Shown: positions 1 through 6,172, numbered from the stretch's first letter. The stretch: 6,573 nucleotides of DNA from Hyphomonadaceae bacterium (GCA_016791325.1 JAEUMU010000014.1:1-6573), one strand, 5' to 3'. The notes: generated from the sequence alone by a model not told the origin. Program-made: numbers and translations.

Positions 1-1
1 C

Positions 2-916
2 TACGGCGCGCAGGGCCATGCGCATGCGCTCAATTTACGTGACGCGGGCGTGGAGGCGGCGGTGGCGCTGCACGCCGCGGCGCGCCGCGGGGCCCAGGCG
101 CGCGCCGATGGCTTTACGCCGATCAGCGTTGAGGAAGCGGCGCGCACCTGCGACATGCTGGTGATGTGCGCTCCAGATGAGGTGATGCCCGATCTTTACG
201 CCGCCGAAATCGCACCGAACTTGCGCCCCGGCCAAACGCTGATGTTCGTGCATGGCTTCGCCTACCATTTCGGTTTCATCACGCCGCCGGAGGACGTGAA
301 CGTCGTCATGGTGGCGCCGAAGGGGCCGGGAACGGCGCTGCGCGCCGCATTTGTGAAGGGCGGCGGATTGCCTTGCCTTGTCGCCGTCGCGCGCGACACT
401 GGCGGTGCGGAGGCGCTGGCCTATTCATACGCCGCCGCCATCGGATGCGGGCGCGCGGGCATGATCCCTTCGACGTTCAAGATCGAGACGGAAGGCGATC
501 TCTATTGCGAGCAGGTTGTTCTGTGTGGGGGCCTGACGCACCTTATTCGCACGGCCTGGGAGGTCCAGGTTGAGGCCGGCACGCCGCCCGAGCTTGCCTA
601 CTTCGATTGCCTGCACGAGGTGAAGCTCTTGTCCGATCTCATCCATGCGCGCGGCATTGCCGGCATGCACCTGGCCATTTCCAATACTGCCGAGTGGGGC
701 GAGTACGTCACCGGGCCGCGCATTATCGATGCGCGCGTGAAAGAGGCGATGCGTGCTGCGATGGCCGATGTGCAATCCGGCAAGTTCGCGCGCGACTGGA
801 TGGCCGAGCACCGGGCAGGCGGGCCCAACCTGCGGCGTGAGCGTGAGGCCGCCGCCAATCATCCGATAGAGGCCGCGGGCCGCACGGTTCGCGCATTGTT
901 GGGAAACGCACAATGA
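2..916 (+). CDS. ilvC: Ketol-acid reductoisomerase family protein (5' partial)
   Basis: The gene is already open at the left edge; 304 residues are visible and about 24 N-terminal residues are missing, judged by alignment to class I enzymes. The family converts acetolactate and acetohydroxybutyrate to dihydroxy acids, with NAD(P)H and Mg2+, in valine, leucine and isoleucine synthesis in the cytosol. Visible landmarks, counted from the first visible residue, are the Rossmann motif [12 protein letters not shown] (1-12), VHGF (83-86, catalytic His region), VAPKGPG (104-110), [16 protein letters not shown] (162-177) with metal ligands D166 and E170, YFDCLHE (200-206), and [15 protein letters not shown] (226-240) with the substrate-binding Ser. 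The protein is divergent. The usual YFECLHE has Asp in place of the first Glu, the cofactor loop lacks the usual R-x-G-S-x-T pattern (here HAAARR), and GPGH is GPGT. It overlaps purT by 4 bp. Family assignment is strong; whether it is the housekeeping IlvC or a paralogue is open. Confidence 0.9.
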   Translation, partial: YGAQGHAHALNLRDAGVEAAVALHAAARRGAQARADGFTPISVEEAARTCDMLVMCAPDEVMPDLYAAEIAPNLRPGQTLMFVHGFAYHFGFITPPEDVNVVMVAPKGPGTALRAAFVKGGGLPCLVAVARDTGGAEALAYSYAAAIGCGRAGMIPSTFKIETEGDLYCEQVVLCGGLTHLIRTAWEVQVEAGTPPELAYFDCLHEVKLLSDLIHARGIAGMHLAISNTAEWGEYVTGPRIIDARVKEAMRAAMADVQSGKFARDWMAEHRAGGPNLRREREAAANHPIEAAGRTVRALLGNAQ

Positions 917-2100
917 GCTTCCGCATCGGCACGCCGCTTTCGCCGTCCGCGCTTCGCGTTTTGTTTCTGGGCGGCGGCGAGTTGGGCAAGGAGGTCGTGA
1001 TCGAGCTCCAACGCCTGGGCGTGGAGACGATCGTCGTGGACCGCTACGCCGATGCGCCGGCCCAGCAGGTCGCGCACCGGGCGCACGTTATCGACATGAC
1101 GGACGCGGAAACCTTGCGCGCGCTGATAGAGCGCGAACGCCCGCACCTGATCGTGCCCGAGATCGAAGCCATCGCCACCGATGAACTCGTGCGCATCGAG
1201 GCCGATAAACTCGCGGCCGTGATCCCGACAGCCAAAGCTGCGCACACGACGATGAACCGCGAACGCATTCGCGTGCTCGCCGCGGAAACGCTGAAGCTGC
1301 CGACCTCGCCTTACGCTTTCGCTTCATCCCTGGAAGAGTTGCAGGCCGCCACAGAGAAGGTCGGCTTTCCCAATTTCGTGAAACCGGTGATGTCGTCGTC
1401 CGGCAAGGGCCAGAGCCGCCTGCGATCGGCGGCCGATGTCGCCGACGCCTGGGAAACCGCCATGAGCGCGGGGCGCGTAAAGCAGCCGCGAGTGATCGCG
1501 GAAGGGCAGGTGATGTTCGATTTCGAGATCACTCTGCTCACCGTACGCGCCGCGTCCGGGACGCATTTCTGTGAGCCGATCGGCCATGTGCAGGTCGATG
1601 GTGATTACGTTGAAAGCTGGCAACCGCAGGCGATGAGCGCCAAGGCGCTGGCGCGCGCCCAGGACATAGCGGGGAAAATCACGGCGGCGCTCGGCGGCTA
1701 CGGCATCTTCGGCGTGGAGCTCTTCGTGAAGGGCGACGAAGTGTGGTTTTCCGAGGTTTCGCCGCGCCCGCACGACACCGGCCTCGTGACGCTGGTTTCG
1801 CAAAACCAAAGCGAGTTCGCCCTGCATGCGCGCGCCATTCTTGGGCTGCCCGTGGATACAAGCCTGCGCGCGCCGGGAGCCAGCGCGGTGATATACGGAG
1901 GCATGGAAGCGCGCGCTATCGCCTTCGAGGGCGTGGCCGGGGCGCTTGCGACGCCGGAAAGTGAACTGCGCCTGTTCGGCAAACCGGAAAGCTTCAAGAA
2001 GCGGCGCATGGGCGTGGCGCTCGCGCGCGGCCGGGACACGAACGAGGCGCGCGCCCGCGCCAAAACAGCGGCGGGCGCGGTGAAACCTATCGCCGGCTAG
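913..2100 (+). CDS. purT: Formate-dependent phosphoribosylglycinamide formyltransferase (GAR transformylase 2)
   Basis: PurT catalyses the third step of purine synthesis using formate and ATP, via formyl phosphate, to formylate GAR without folate. The 395 residues match the usual length of about 392. It is an ATP-grasp protein. Visible motifs are LGGGELGKE (19-27, N-terminal GAR-binding domain), [10 protein letters not shown] (81-90), [14 protein letters not shown] (155-168, ATP-binding loop), FGVELFV (266-272) and [12 protein letters not shown] (279-290). The last two carry the two Mg-binding Glu residues, E269 and E281. KRRMGVALA (363-371) matches the conserved C-terminal substrate-binding segment. 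The ATG at 913 overlaps the stop of the upstream reductoisomerase in ATGA, with only a weak GGGA (901-904) as Shine-Dalgarno, so translational coupling is likely. The stop TAG (2098-2100) overlaps the stop of the converging minus-strand gene. No residue known to matter looks lost. Confidence 0.97.
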   Translation: MSFRIGTPLSPSALRVLFLGGGELGKEVVIELQRLGVETIVVDRYADAPAQQVAHRAHVIDMTDAETLRALIERERPHLIVPEIEAIATDELVRIEADKLAAVIPTAKAAHTTMNRERIRVLAAETLKLPTSPYAFASSLEELQAATEKVGFPNFVKPVMSSSGKGQSRLRSAADVADAWETAMSAGRVKQPRVIAEGQVMFDFEITLLTVRAASGTHFCEPIGHVQVDGDYVESWQPQAMSAKALARAQDIAGKITAALGGYGIFGVELFVKGDEVWFSEVSPRPHDTGLVTLVSQNQSEFALHARAILGLPVDTSLRAPGASAVIYGGMEARAIAFEGVAGALATPESELRLFGKPESFKKRRMGVALARGRDTNEARARAKTAAGAVKPIAG

Positions 2101-2588
2101 TATTTGTTCTTCAGAACAATCACATCGGCAATCCGCGCTACATCTTCGCGTTCAAGCTCCAGCGCCAGGATCAAGGTATTCAGGAAATCCGCCTCGTCGG
2201 CGGTCAATTCGCCATCGGCCAACACAAGGTCGAGTGCGTGGGCGAATGCGGTCGGGCGCATGTCGGCCGGCAACGCGGCGCAGGCGGTGCGCAACGCGGT
2301 GGTGTCGTCGCGCAGGCGGGCGTTTATACGGATGTTAAGCTCGGCGAGCTGATTGGTCGTCAGTGTCTTCAGCGCACGGGAGCGATGCACAAGCGCCAGC
2401 AATTCCTCATGCTCGGTAGAGGCGAGCTGATCGTCGCAAGTGACCGCTGCGAACAGAATGGTCAGGAATGCTTCTGGCGCCGGCAAACCGCTCACGCGTG
2501 GTTGCTCCATCAAGCTTGACCAGGCCAAGGCATTGCGCGCTGCGCCCTTTTCCCGGGGCCCTAATGTCGAAACAAAGAAATCGCTCAT
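2097..2588 (-). CDS. TerB-like (tellurite resistance TerB family) protein
   Basis: A 163-residue, helix-rich acidic protein that resembles the TerB/co-chaperone DjlA-N fold, a cytosolic all-helical domain with paired acidic metal-binding sites. Two similar segments are visible: [17 protein letters not shown] (47-63) and [16 protein letters not shown] (121-136). Each has the TerB-style Asp followed by a downstream acidic helix, which suggests the internal duplication typical of this fold. No membrane segment or signal peptide is seen. The function is unknown; many TerB-domain proteins are not involved in tellurite resistance, and no other ter gene is present here. The start is uncertain. The ATG at 2588 lacks a recognisable Shine-Dalgarno, and an internal ATG at 2510 (residue 27, MEQPRVSG) would give 137 residues with the whole domain retained and a length closer to other single-domain TerB proteins. 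Its stop overlaps that of purT by 4 bp, tail to tail. Confidence 0.75.
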   Translation of the reverse strand: MSDFFVSTLGPREKGAARNALAWSSLMEQPRVSGLPAPEAFLTILFAAVTCDDQLASTEHEELLALVHRSRALKTLTTNQLAELNIRINARLRDDTTALRTACAALPADMRPTAFAHALDLVLADGELTADEADFLNTLILALELEREDVARIADVIVLKNKY

Positions 2589-2693
2589 AGCGAAAATAAT
2601 GCACGCATGCCGCGCAGCGCTTGTTGCGTTGGCTCAAATCGGGCTGGGCGCCCGCCGCGCCCGCGGCTAGCCTCTCCGTAAGGGAGAGGTCCA
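2589..2693. other. Divergent intergenic region between TerB-like gene and SDR gene
   Basis: This 105-bp gap must hold promoters for the minus-strand TerB-like gene and the plus-strand dehydrogenase. The TerB side is AT-richer (GCGAAAATAATGC, 2590-2602). The dehydrogenase side is very GC-rich and ends in the hairpin listed separately. I could not find a convincing -35/-10 pair on either strand. Confidence 0.5.
2671..2689 (+). promoter_or_regulatory. Hairpin enclosing the Shine-Dalgarno of the SDR gene
   Basis: The sequence CCTCTCC-GTAAG-GGAGAGG is a perfect 7-bp stem with a 5-base loop. Its 3' arm is the purine-rich Shine-Dalgarno, and the ATG follows at 2694, four bases after the stem. In RNA the stem would hide the ribosome binding site, so it could modulate translation initiation. 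Alternatively it is a remnant of a dispersed CCTCTCC/GGAGAGG palindromic repeat of the sort found between genes in many proteobacteria. The structure is seen directly; the regulatory role is inferred. Confidence 0.5.
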
Positions 2694-3659
2694 ATGGCGA
2701 CACCACAACAACCGATCAAGTCTGGTTACGGTCTGCGCACTGAGGCAAGTGAGGCGCTTGGCGGGCGGCGGCTGGATGGCAAAGTCGCTATCGTCACGGG
2801 CGGTTATTCTGGCCTTGGCTTGGAAACCACCAAGGCGTTGGCCGGCGCGGGAGCCATTGTCATTGTGCCGGCTCGCACGCCGGAAAAGGCGCAAGCCGCG
2901 CTCGTGGGCATCGCCAATGTAGAGCAGGCCGCGCTTGATCTCACGGATCCTGCCAGCATTGACGCCTTCGCCGGCGGCTTTCTTTCGCGCACCAAAAAGC
3001 TCGACATTCTGATCAACAATGCCGCCATCATGGCGTCGCCCCTGATGCGCGACGCACGCGGTTATGAGGCCCAATTCGCCACCAATCATTTGGGGCATTT
3101 TCAACTTACGGCGCGGCTTTGGCCGGCTTTGAAGGCGGCGGGAGGCGCGCGCGTGGTTTCGCTTTCCTCTATCGGCCACCGTATCTGCCCGCCGGATCTG
3201 GAGGATCCGAGCTTTGAGCGCACGCCTTATGATAAATGGATCGCCTATGGGCGCGCTAAATCGGCGAATGCTCTGTTCGCCGTGGGGCTTGATCAGCGCG
3301 GCGCGGGGCATGGCGTGCGCGCGTTCGCGGTGCACCCTGGCGGCATCATGACAGACCTGCAGCGCTATATGCCCGAGGAAGAAAAGCGCGCGATGGGATG
3401 GATTGACGAGAACGGCGTTATCAACGAGCGCTTTAAAACACCAAGCCAGGGCGCGGCCACGAGCGTGTGGTGTGCGGCCAACGCACAAATGGAGGGGCAG
3501 GGCGGCGTCTATTGCGAGGATTGCGATATCGCCGTCGCTGTCGCGGCCAATTCCAAGGAATTCTCCGGCGTGCGTCCCTGGGCGATTGACCGTGTGCTTG
3601 CCGACAGGTTGTGGGTGCTGAGCGAACGCATGACAGGCCTCTCCTTCCCGGCCTCCTGA
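2694..3659 (+). CDS. Short-chain dehydrogenase/reductase (retinol dehydrogenase/WWOX-like SDR)
   Basis: A 321-residue classical SDR oxidoreductase, cytosolic, NAD(P)-dependent; its substrate is not predictable from sequence. The signatures are in order: TGGYSGLG cofactor motif (35-42), LDLTD (81-85, adenine-binding Asp), NNAAIM (108-113), N131 in TNHLGHF, catalytic Ser at VVSLSSIGH (S158/S159), YGRAK (185-189, catalytic Tyr and Lys) and HPGGIMTDL (214-222). Arg at VPARTPEK (R61) just after the second beta strand favours NADP(H). The roughly 25-residue N-terminal lead (MATPQQPIKSGYGLR...) before the Rossmann fold and the HPGGIMTDL/VYCEDCDIA segments resemble bacterial proteins annotated as retinol dehydrogenase or WW-domain oxidoreductase homologues. 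The ATG at 2694 follows a strong purine-rich Shine-Dalgarno (2682-2689) enclosed in a hairpin. A serine hydrolase gene follows 53 bp downstream on the same strand and may be co-transcribed. Confidence 0.93.
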   Translation: MATPQQPIKSGYGLRTEASEALGGRRLDGKVAIVTGGYSGLGLETTKALAGAGAIVIVPARTPEKAQAALVGIANVEQAALDLTDPASIDAFAGGFLSRTKKLDILINNAAIMASPLMRDARGYEAQFATNHLGHFQLTARLWPALKAAGGARVVSLSSIGHRICPPDLEDPSFERTPYDKWIAYGRAKSANALFAVGLDQRGAGHGVRAFAVHPGGIMTDLQRYMPEEEKRAMGWIDENGVINERFKTPSQGAATSVWCAANAQMEGQGGVYCEDCDIAVAVAANSKEFSGVRPWAIDRVLADRLWVLSERMTGLSFPAS

Positions 3660-3703
3660 CAAACTCCAGACAAACCCTCAAAGCACCTTCAACGCTCTTG
3701 CTT

Positions 3704-3708
3704 GGAGG
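3704..3708 (+). promoter_or_regulatory. Shine-Dalgarno setting the serine hydrolase start
   Basis: GGAGG at 3704-3708 lies four bases before the ATG at 3713. It favours this start over an in-frame GTG at 3611, which would lie inside the SDR gene and put 34 non-signal residues ahead of a clear signal peptide. Confidence 0.7.
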
Positions 3709-3712
3709 GTGC

Positions 3713-4705
3713 ATGCTTCGCCGCACGTTTCTAACCGCTGCCGCGGCTTTTGCGGCGGCGCCTGCCTGGGGGCAAAGTCTGTCTCTAAATTTCGCCGCCG
3801 CCGCCGCTTATTCGGCGGCGCGGCGCGGCGTCTCGCTGTTGGTGATGCAGAGCGGGCGCATTGCGTTTGAGGATTATCCCAACGCGGGCGGGCAAGCCCG
3901 CGGCTGGGAGCTGGCCAGCGGTACAAAGAGCTTTACCGGCGTGATCGCCGCAGCCGCCGTGCAGGATGGCCTGCTACGCTGGGACGAGCCGTGCGCCGAA
4001 ACGCTCAGCGAATGGCGGGCCGATGAGCGCCGCCGCATCACGCTTCACCATCTGCTTTCGCTCACCAGCGGCATCGAAGGAGGGCCGATCGCGCGCCCGC
4101 CAGATTACGCTGTGGCCATTGCCGCCCGACCCGTCGCGGCGCCCGGCGAACGCTTCGCCTACGGGCCGACGCCGTTCCAGATTTTTGGCGAGATCATGCG
4201 CCGCAAAACCGGCGACCCGTTGGCCTACCTGCAACGCCGCGTGTTTGATCCGCTCTCGATCCGGCCCACGCACTGGCGGCGCGGCGCGGATGGCAATCCA
4301 CACATGCCCTCCGGCGCGGCGCTCACAGCGCGCGATTGGGCGCGCTTCGGCTGGTTCGTGTTGCAGGAGGGGCAGGGGCGTGTCGATGAAGCCGCGCTGG
4401 CGCAGTGCTTCATCGGTTCGCGCGCCAATCCGGGCTACGGGCTTTCCTGGTGGCTGTTGCGGCGGGGCTTGGTTGCCCCTGGTCGCGGCCAGCGCGTGGA
4501 CGTTGACCTCGCGCTGGAGCAGCGGCTTGGACCTATCCACATGGCCGCCGGGGCGGGCGATCAGCGCCTTTATTTGCTGCCGCGCCAGCAAATTGTGATC
4601 GCGCGCCAGGCCACGGGCATCCTGCGCGCGCTGCGTAGCCGGCGCGAGCCCGGCGGCTACACCGACGCTGAGTTTCTGCGGACGCTGTTCGACGCGCCCG
4701 GTTAG
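3713..4705 (+). CDS. Exported beta-lactamase-like serine hydrolase (class C / CubicO type)
   Basis: A 330-residue member of the beta-lactamase/penicillin-binding-protein-like serine hydrolase group; members include esterases, peptidases and beta-lactamases, so the substrate is unknown. The N-terminus MLRRTFLTAAAAFAAAPAWG is a signal peptide with a twin-arginine-like RRTFL motif and an Ala-rich hydrophobic core, with probable cleavage near residue 20, so export to the periplasm is expected. The catalytic SxxK is SGTK (69-72) in WELASGTKSFTG, followed by the family segment LHHLLSLTSGI (111-121). The second motif, normally Tyr-x-Asn, reads YGP (150-152) in FAYGPTPFQIFGEIM. A clear KTG box is absent; MAAGAGDQRLYLLP (277-290) occupies the usual place of the third element. 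The overall length is a little short for class C beta-lactamases (about 360-380), and an antibiotic-resistance role is not supported. The stop TAG overlaps the stop of the converging oxygenase gene. Confidence 0.88.
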   Translation: MLRRTFLTAAAAFAAAPAWGQSLSLNFAAAAAYSAARRGVSLLVMQSGRIAFEDYPNAGGQARGWELASGTKSFTGVIAAAAVQDGLLRWDEPCAETLSEWRADERRRITLHHLLSLTSGIEGGPIARPPDYAVAIAARPVAAPGERFAYGPTPFQIFGEIMRRKTGDPLAYLQRRVFDPLSIRPTHWRRGADGNPHMPSGAALTARDWARFGWFVLQEGQGRVDEAALAQCFIGSRANPGYGLSWWLLRRGLVAPGRGQRVDVDLALEQRLGPIHMAAGAGDQRLYLLPRQQIVIARQATGILRALRSRREPGGYTDAEFLRTLFDAPG

Positions 4706-5640
4706 GCCAAGCGGATCTCGCGCAGCCGCTCGTAGAGAAAGTCCTGCGCTGTGATGGGCTCGCGGTAGCGGTTGGGATGTTCGGGGCTGATGCAGGACGG
4801 CAGCGTTTCGATCAGATAATCCGGCGCGAAATGCAGAAAGAACGGAATGGAGTAGCGCGGCAGGTGCGCGCGCTCCGGCGCTGGATTGATCACACGATGC
4901 GATGTCGAAGGCAGCTTATGGTTGGTGAGCCGCTGCAGCATGTCGCCGATATTCACCACCAACGCGCCCTCAGGGGGATTCACGTCCAGCCAACGGCCTT
5001 CGCGCGTACGCAATTGCAGGCCCGCTTCTTCCGCGCCCAGCAGCAAGGTGATGACGTTGATGTCTTCGTGCGCTTCGGCGCGAACGCCGGCGGGGTTGGG
5101 CGGCGTCGGCGGATAATGCAACAGCCGCAGCACGGAGTTTCCGTCACGCACGGCGGCGGCGAAGAAATCCTCCCTGAGCCCGAGAAACAGCGCCAACGAT
5201 TGCAGCAGCTCCGCGCCCAGCGCGTCGAGCGCCTGATACAGCGCATAGACGTCTGAGTGGAAATTGCCGATCTCGCTGGGCCAAAGGTTGGGCGGCATGA
5301 ATGCGCGATAACGATGCCCTTCCGGCAATTCGCGCCCGACATGCCAGAATTCCTTGAGATCGACGTGCTTTGCGCCTTTTGCCGCCTCCACACCGAAGGG
5401 GATGTAGCCGCGCTGGCCGGCGCCGCCGGCGACGTGATAGCGCCGCTTCACTGGTTCAGGCAGCGCGAAGAATGCTTTCGTGGCGTCGAGTGCGCGCGCG
5501 ATCATTGCGCTATCGAGCCCATGATCGCTGACGATGGCGAACCCGGTCGTGGCGTAGCTATCGCCCATGGCCTTGGCGAAGCCCTGCGGATCGGCGCGGC
5601 GCGCCTGCAGCGAAAGCGTAGGCAGACTCATCGCCGGCAT
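4702..5640 (-). CDS. Isopenicillin N synthase-like Fe(II)/2-oxoglutarate-type dioxygenase
   Basis: A 312-residue non-haem iron oxygenase of the isopenicillin N synthase/2OG-Fe(II) superfamily, cytosolic. The N-terminal DIOX_N-like part has TTGFAIVSDHGLD (31-43) and GYIPFG (78-83). The C-terminal jelly roll carries the iron triad HED (H191, D193) and H248 in LPSTSHRVIN, with RYS (262-264) as the RxS motif that binds 2-oxoglutarate or a substrate carboxylate. DLKEFWHVGRELPEGHRYR (94-112) and NIGDMLQRLTNH (230-241) are highly typical of the widespread bacterial IPNS-like family. No NRPS or beta-lactam cluster is nearby, so penicillin synthesis is not implied and the substrate is unknown. I chose the ATG at 5640, which has a weak AAGG about 10 bases upstream; a TTG at 5667 would add nine residues and has no Shine-Dalgarno, and an ATG at 5631 is also possible. 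The stop overlaps the serine hydrolase stop by 4 bp. Confidence 0.92.
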   Translation of the reverse strand: MPAMSLPTLSLQARRADPQGFAKAMGDSYATTGFAIVSDHGLDSAMIARALDATKAFFALPEPVKRRYHVAGGAGQRGYIPFGVEAAKGAKHVDLKEFWHVGRELPEGHRYRAFMPPNLWPSEIGNFHSDVYALYQALDALGAELLQSLALFLGLREDFFAAAVRDGNSVLRLLHYPPTPPNPAGVRAEAHEDINVITLLLGAEEAGLQLRTREGRWLDVNPPEGALVVNIGDMLQRLTNHKLPSTSHRVINPAPERAHLPRYSIPFFLHFAPDYLIETLPSCISPEHPNRYREPITAQDFLYERLREIRLA

Positions 5641-5671
5641 GCTCGCGCCGCCTTGGGTTTGGCGCAATGTC

Positions 5672-5687
5672 TTAACGGCGCGTTTAC
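5672..5687 (+). promoter_or_regulatory. Candidate CtrA binding site
   Basis: The sequence TTAA-CGGCGCG-TTTAC fits the alphaproteobacterial CtrA consensus TTAA-N7-TTAAC at 8 of 9 defined positions with exact spacing. It stands out as an AT-rich split motif in GC-rich DNA, 45 bp before the ATG of the GIY-YIG gene and 32 bp upstream of the oxygenase start, so it could act on either gene. The motif is seen; binding is inferred and depends on the host being an alphaproteobacterium with CtrA. Confidence 0.35.
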
Positions 5688-5720
5688 GATTCGAGACTGA
5701 GCGTGCGCTCCGGCAATCAC

Positions 5721-5725
5721 AGGAG
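5721..5725 (+). promoter_or_regulatory. Shine-Dalgarno setting the GIY-YIG gene start
   Basis: AGGAG lies six bases before the ATG at 5732, an ideal spacing. It decides for this start over upstream in-frame starts (for example ATG 5567), which would run antisense inside the oxygenase gene. Confidence 0.8.
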
Positions 5726-5731
5726 CCGGCG

Positions 5732-6172
5732 ATGTTCTTCTTCGGGCCCCATTCTTGGCGTGGCGAAAGCGGCCGGCGCTATCGCTTCAAGTGCGTGCTG
5801 ACCAAGAACGGCCTGCCGCCGGCTGGCGTGGGGGGCATCTATGTATTTGTGCGCCGCCGCTGGGGCTTCTTCATGGAGCCGCTTTATGTGGGCAAGGCGC
5901 ATGATTTGCGTTCGCGGCTGCTGGGCCACGAGAAGTGGGGCCGGGCCTATTGGTATTATGGCGCGACGGAGCGCTACGTACTGGGCCCGATCCGTGACGA
6001 GGTGGACCGCCGCCGGATCGAGGAGGATCTGATCCGCTCGCTCAAGCCCCGGATGAACGATGTCTCGATCCCCCAGGCGCCGGCGGCTGAGAAGCCGCCA
6101 CGCCGCCGCGCCGCTGCGGCAAGGGCGTTCGACCTGAGTGCAATTATTGGCCGGCGGCCGCAGCGCGCCTGA
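5732..6172 (+). CDS. Small GIY-YIG nuclease-domain protein
   Basis: A 146-residue protein that appears to consist of a single GIY-YIG-like domain and a basic tail. The two name motifs are GGIYVFV (34-40) and PLYVGKA (50-56, YVG in place of YIG). The Arg-rich helix AHDLRSRLLGHEKWG (56-70) supplies the expected catalytic Arg (R60 or R62), and RRIEEDLIRSLKPRMND (94-110) holds the expected metal-binding Glu (E97 or E98) and the KPxxN ending typical of the domain. The tail (121-146) is rich in Arg and Ala with a short FDLSAIIG segment. GIY-YIG domains cut or bind DNA, for example in homing endonucleases, UvrC and SLX1; no partner domain such as UvrC helix-hairpin-helix or a zinc finger is present here, so the role is unknown. 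Start fixed by AGGAG at 5721. No intron or inverted repeats suggest a mobile origin. Confidence 0.82.
   Translation: MFFFGPHSWRGESGRRYRFKCVLTKNGLPPAGVGGIYVFVRRRWGFFMEPLYVGKAHDLRSRLLGHEKWGRAYWYYGATERYVLGPIRDEVDRRRIEEDLIRSLKPRMNDVSIPQAPAAEKPPRRRAAAARAFDLSAIIGRRPQRA

Larger units (their letters stand above)
5641..5731. other. Divergent intergenic region between oxygenase and GIY-YIG genes
   Basis: This 91-bp gap separates two divergent genes and should contain both promoters. It holds a CtrA-like site (5672-5687) and the Shine-Dalgarno of the plus-strand gene. No sigma-70-like pair with acceptable spacing was convincing on either strand. Confidence 0.5.

Noticed and set aside
3523..3525. CxxC (CEDC, residues 274-277) in the SDR as a metal site
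   Set aside because: A single CxxC with no second pair; the VYCEDCDIA segment looks like a common feature of this SDR subgroup.
2667..3662. Open reading frame of 331 codons on the minus strand opposite the SDR gene
   Set aside because: It mirrors the SDR gene; the plus frame has all SDR motifs and a strong Shine-Dalgarno, while the minus translation shows no recognisable domain. Long antisense frames are expected in GC-rich coding DNA.
3966..4598. Open frames on both strands (plus 3966-4598, minus 3974-4591) inside the serine hydrolase
   Set aside because: The translations are Arg/Pro/Ala/Ser-rich with no domain, and the real frame carries SxxK and a signal peptide.
3713..5640. Possible beta-lactam biosynthesis/resistance cluster (beta-lactamase-like gene next to an IPNS-like gene)
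   Set aside because: The genes converge and so are not an operon, the hydrolase lacks the YxN and KTG motifs of beta-lactamases, and no ACV synthetase or other cluster gene is visible.
4777..5700. Plus-strand open frames antisense to the oxygenase (4777-5256, 5257-5700)
   Set aside because: They have no recognisable domain and no good Shine-Dalgarno, and the minus-strand frame holds the complete iron-binding triad.
5732..6172. Homing endonuclease or mobile intron from the GIY-YIG domain
   Set aside because: There is no intron structure, split host gene, inverted repeat or target duplication; it is a free-standing gene with normal spacing and its own ribosome binding site.
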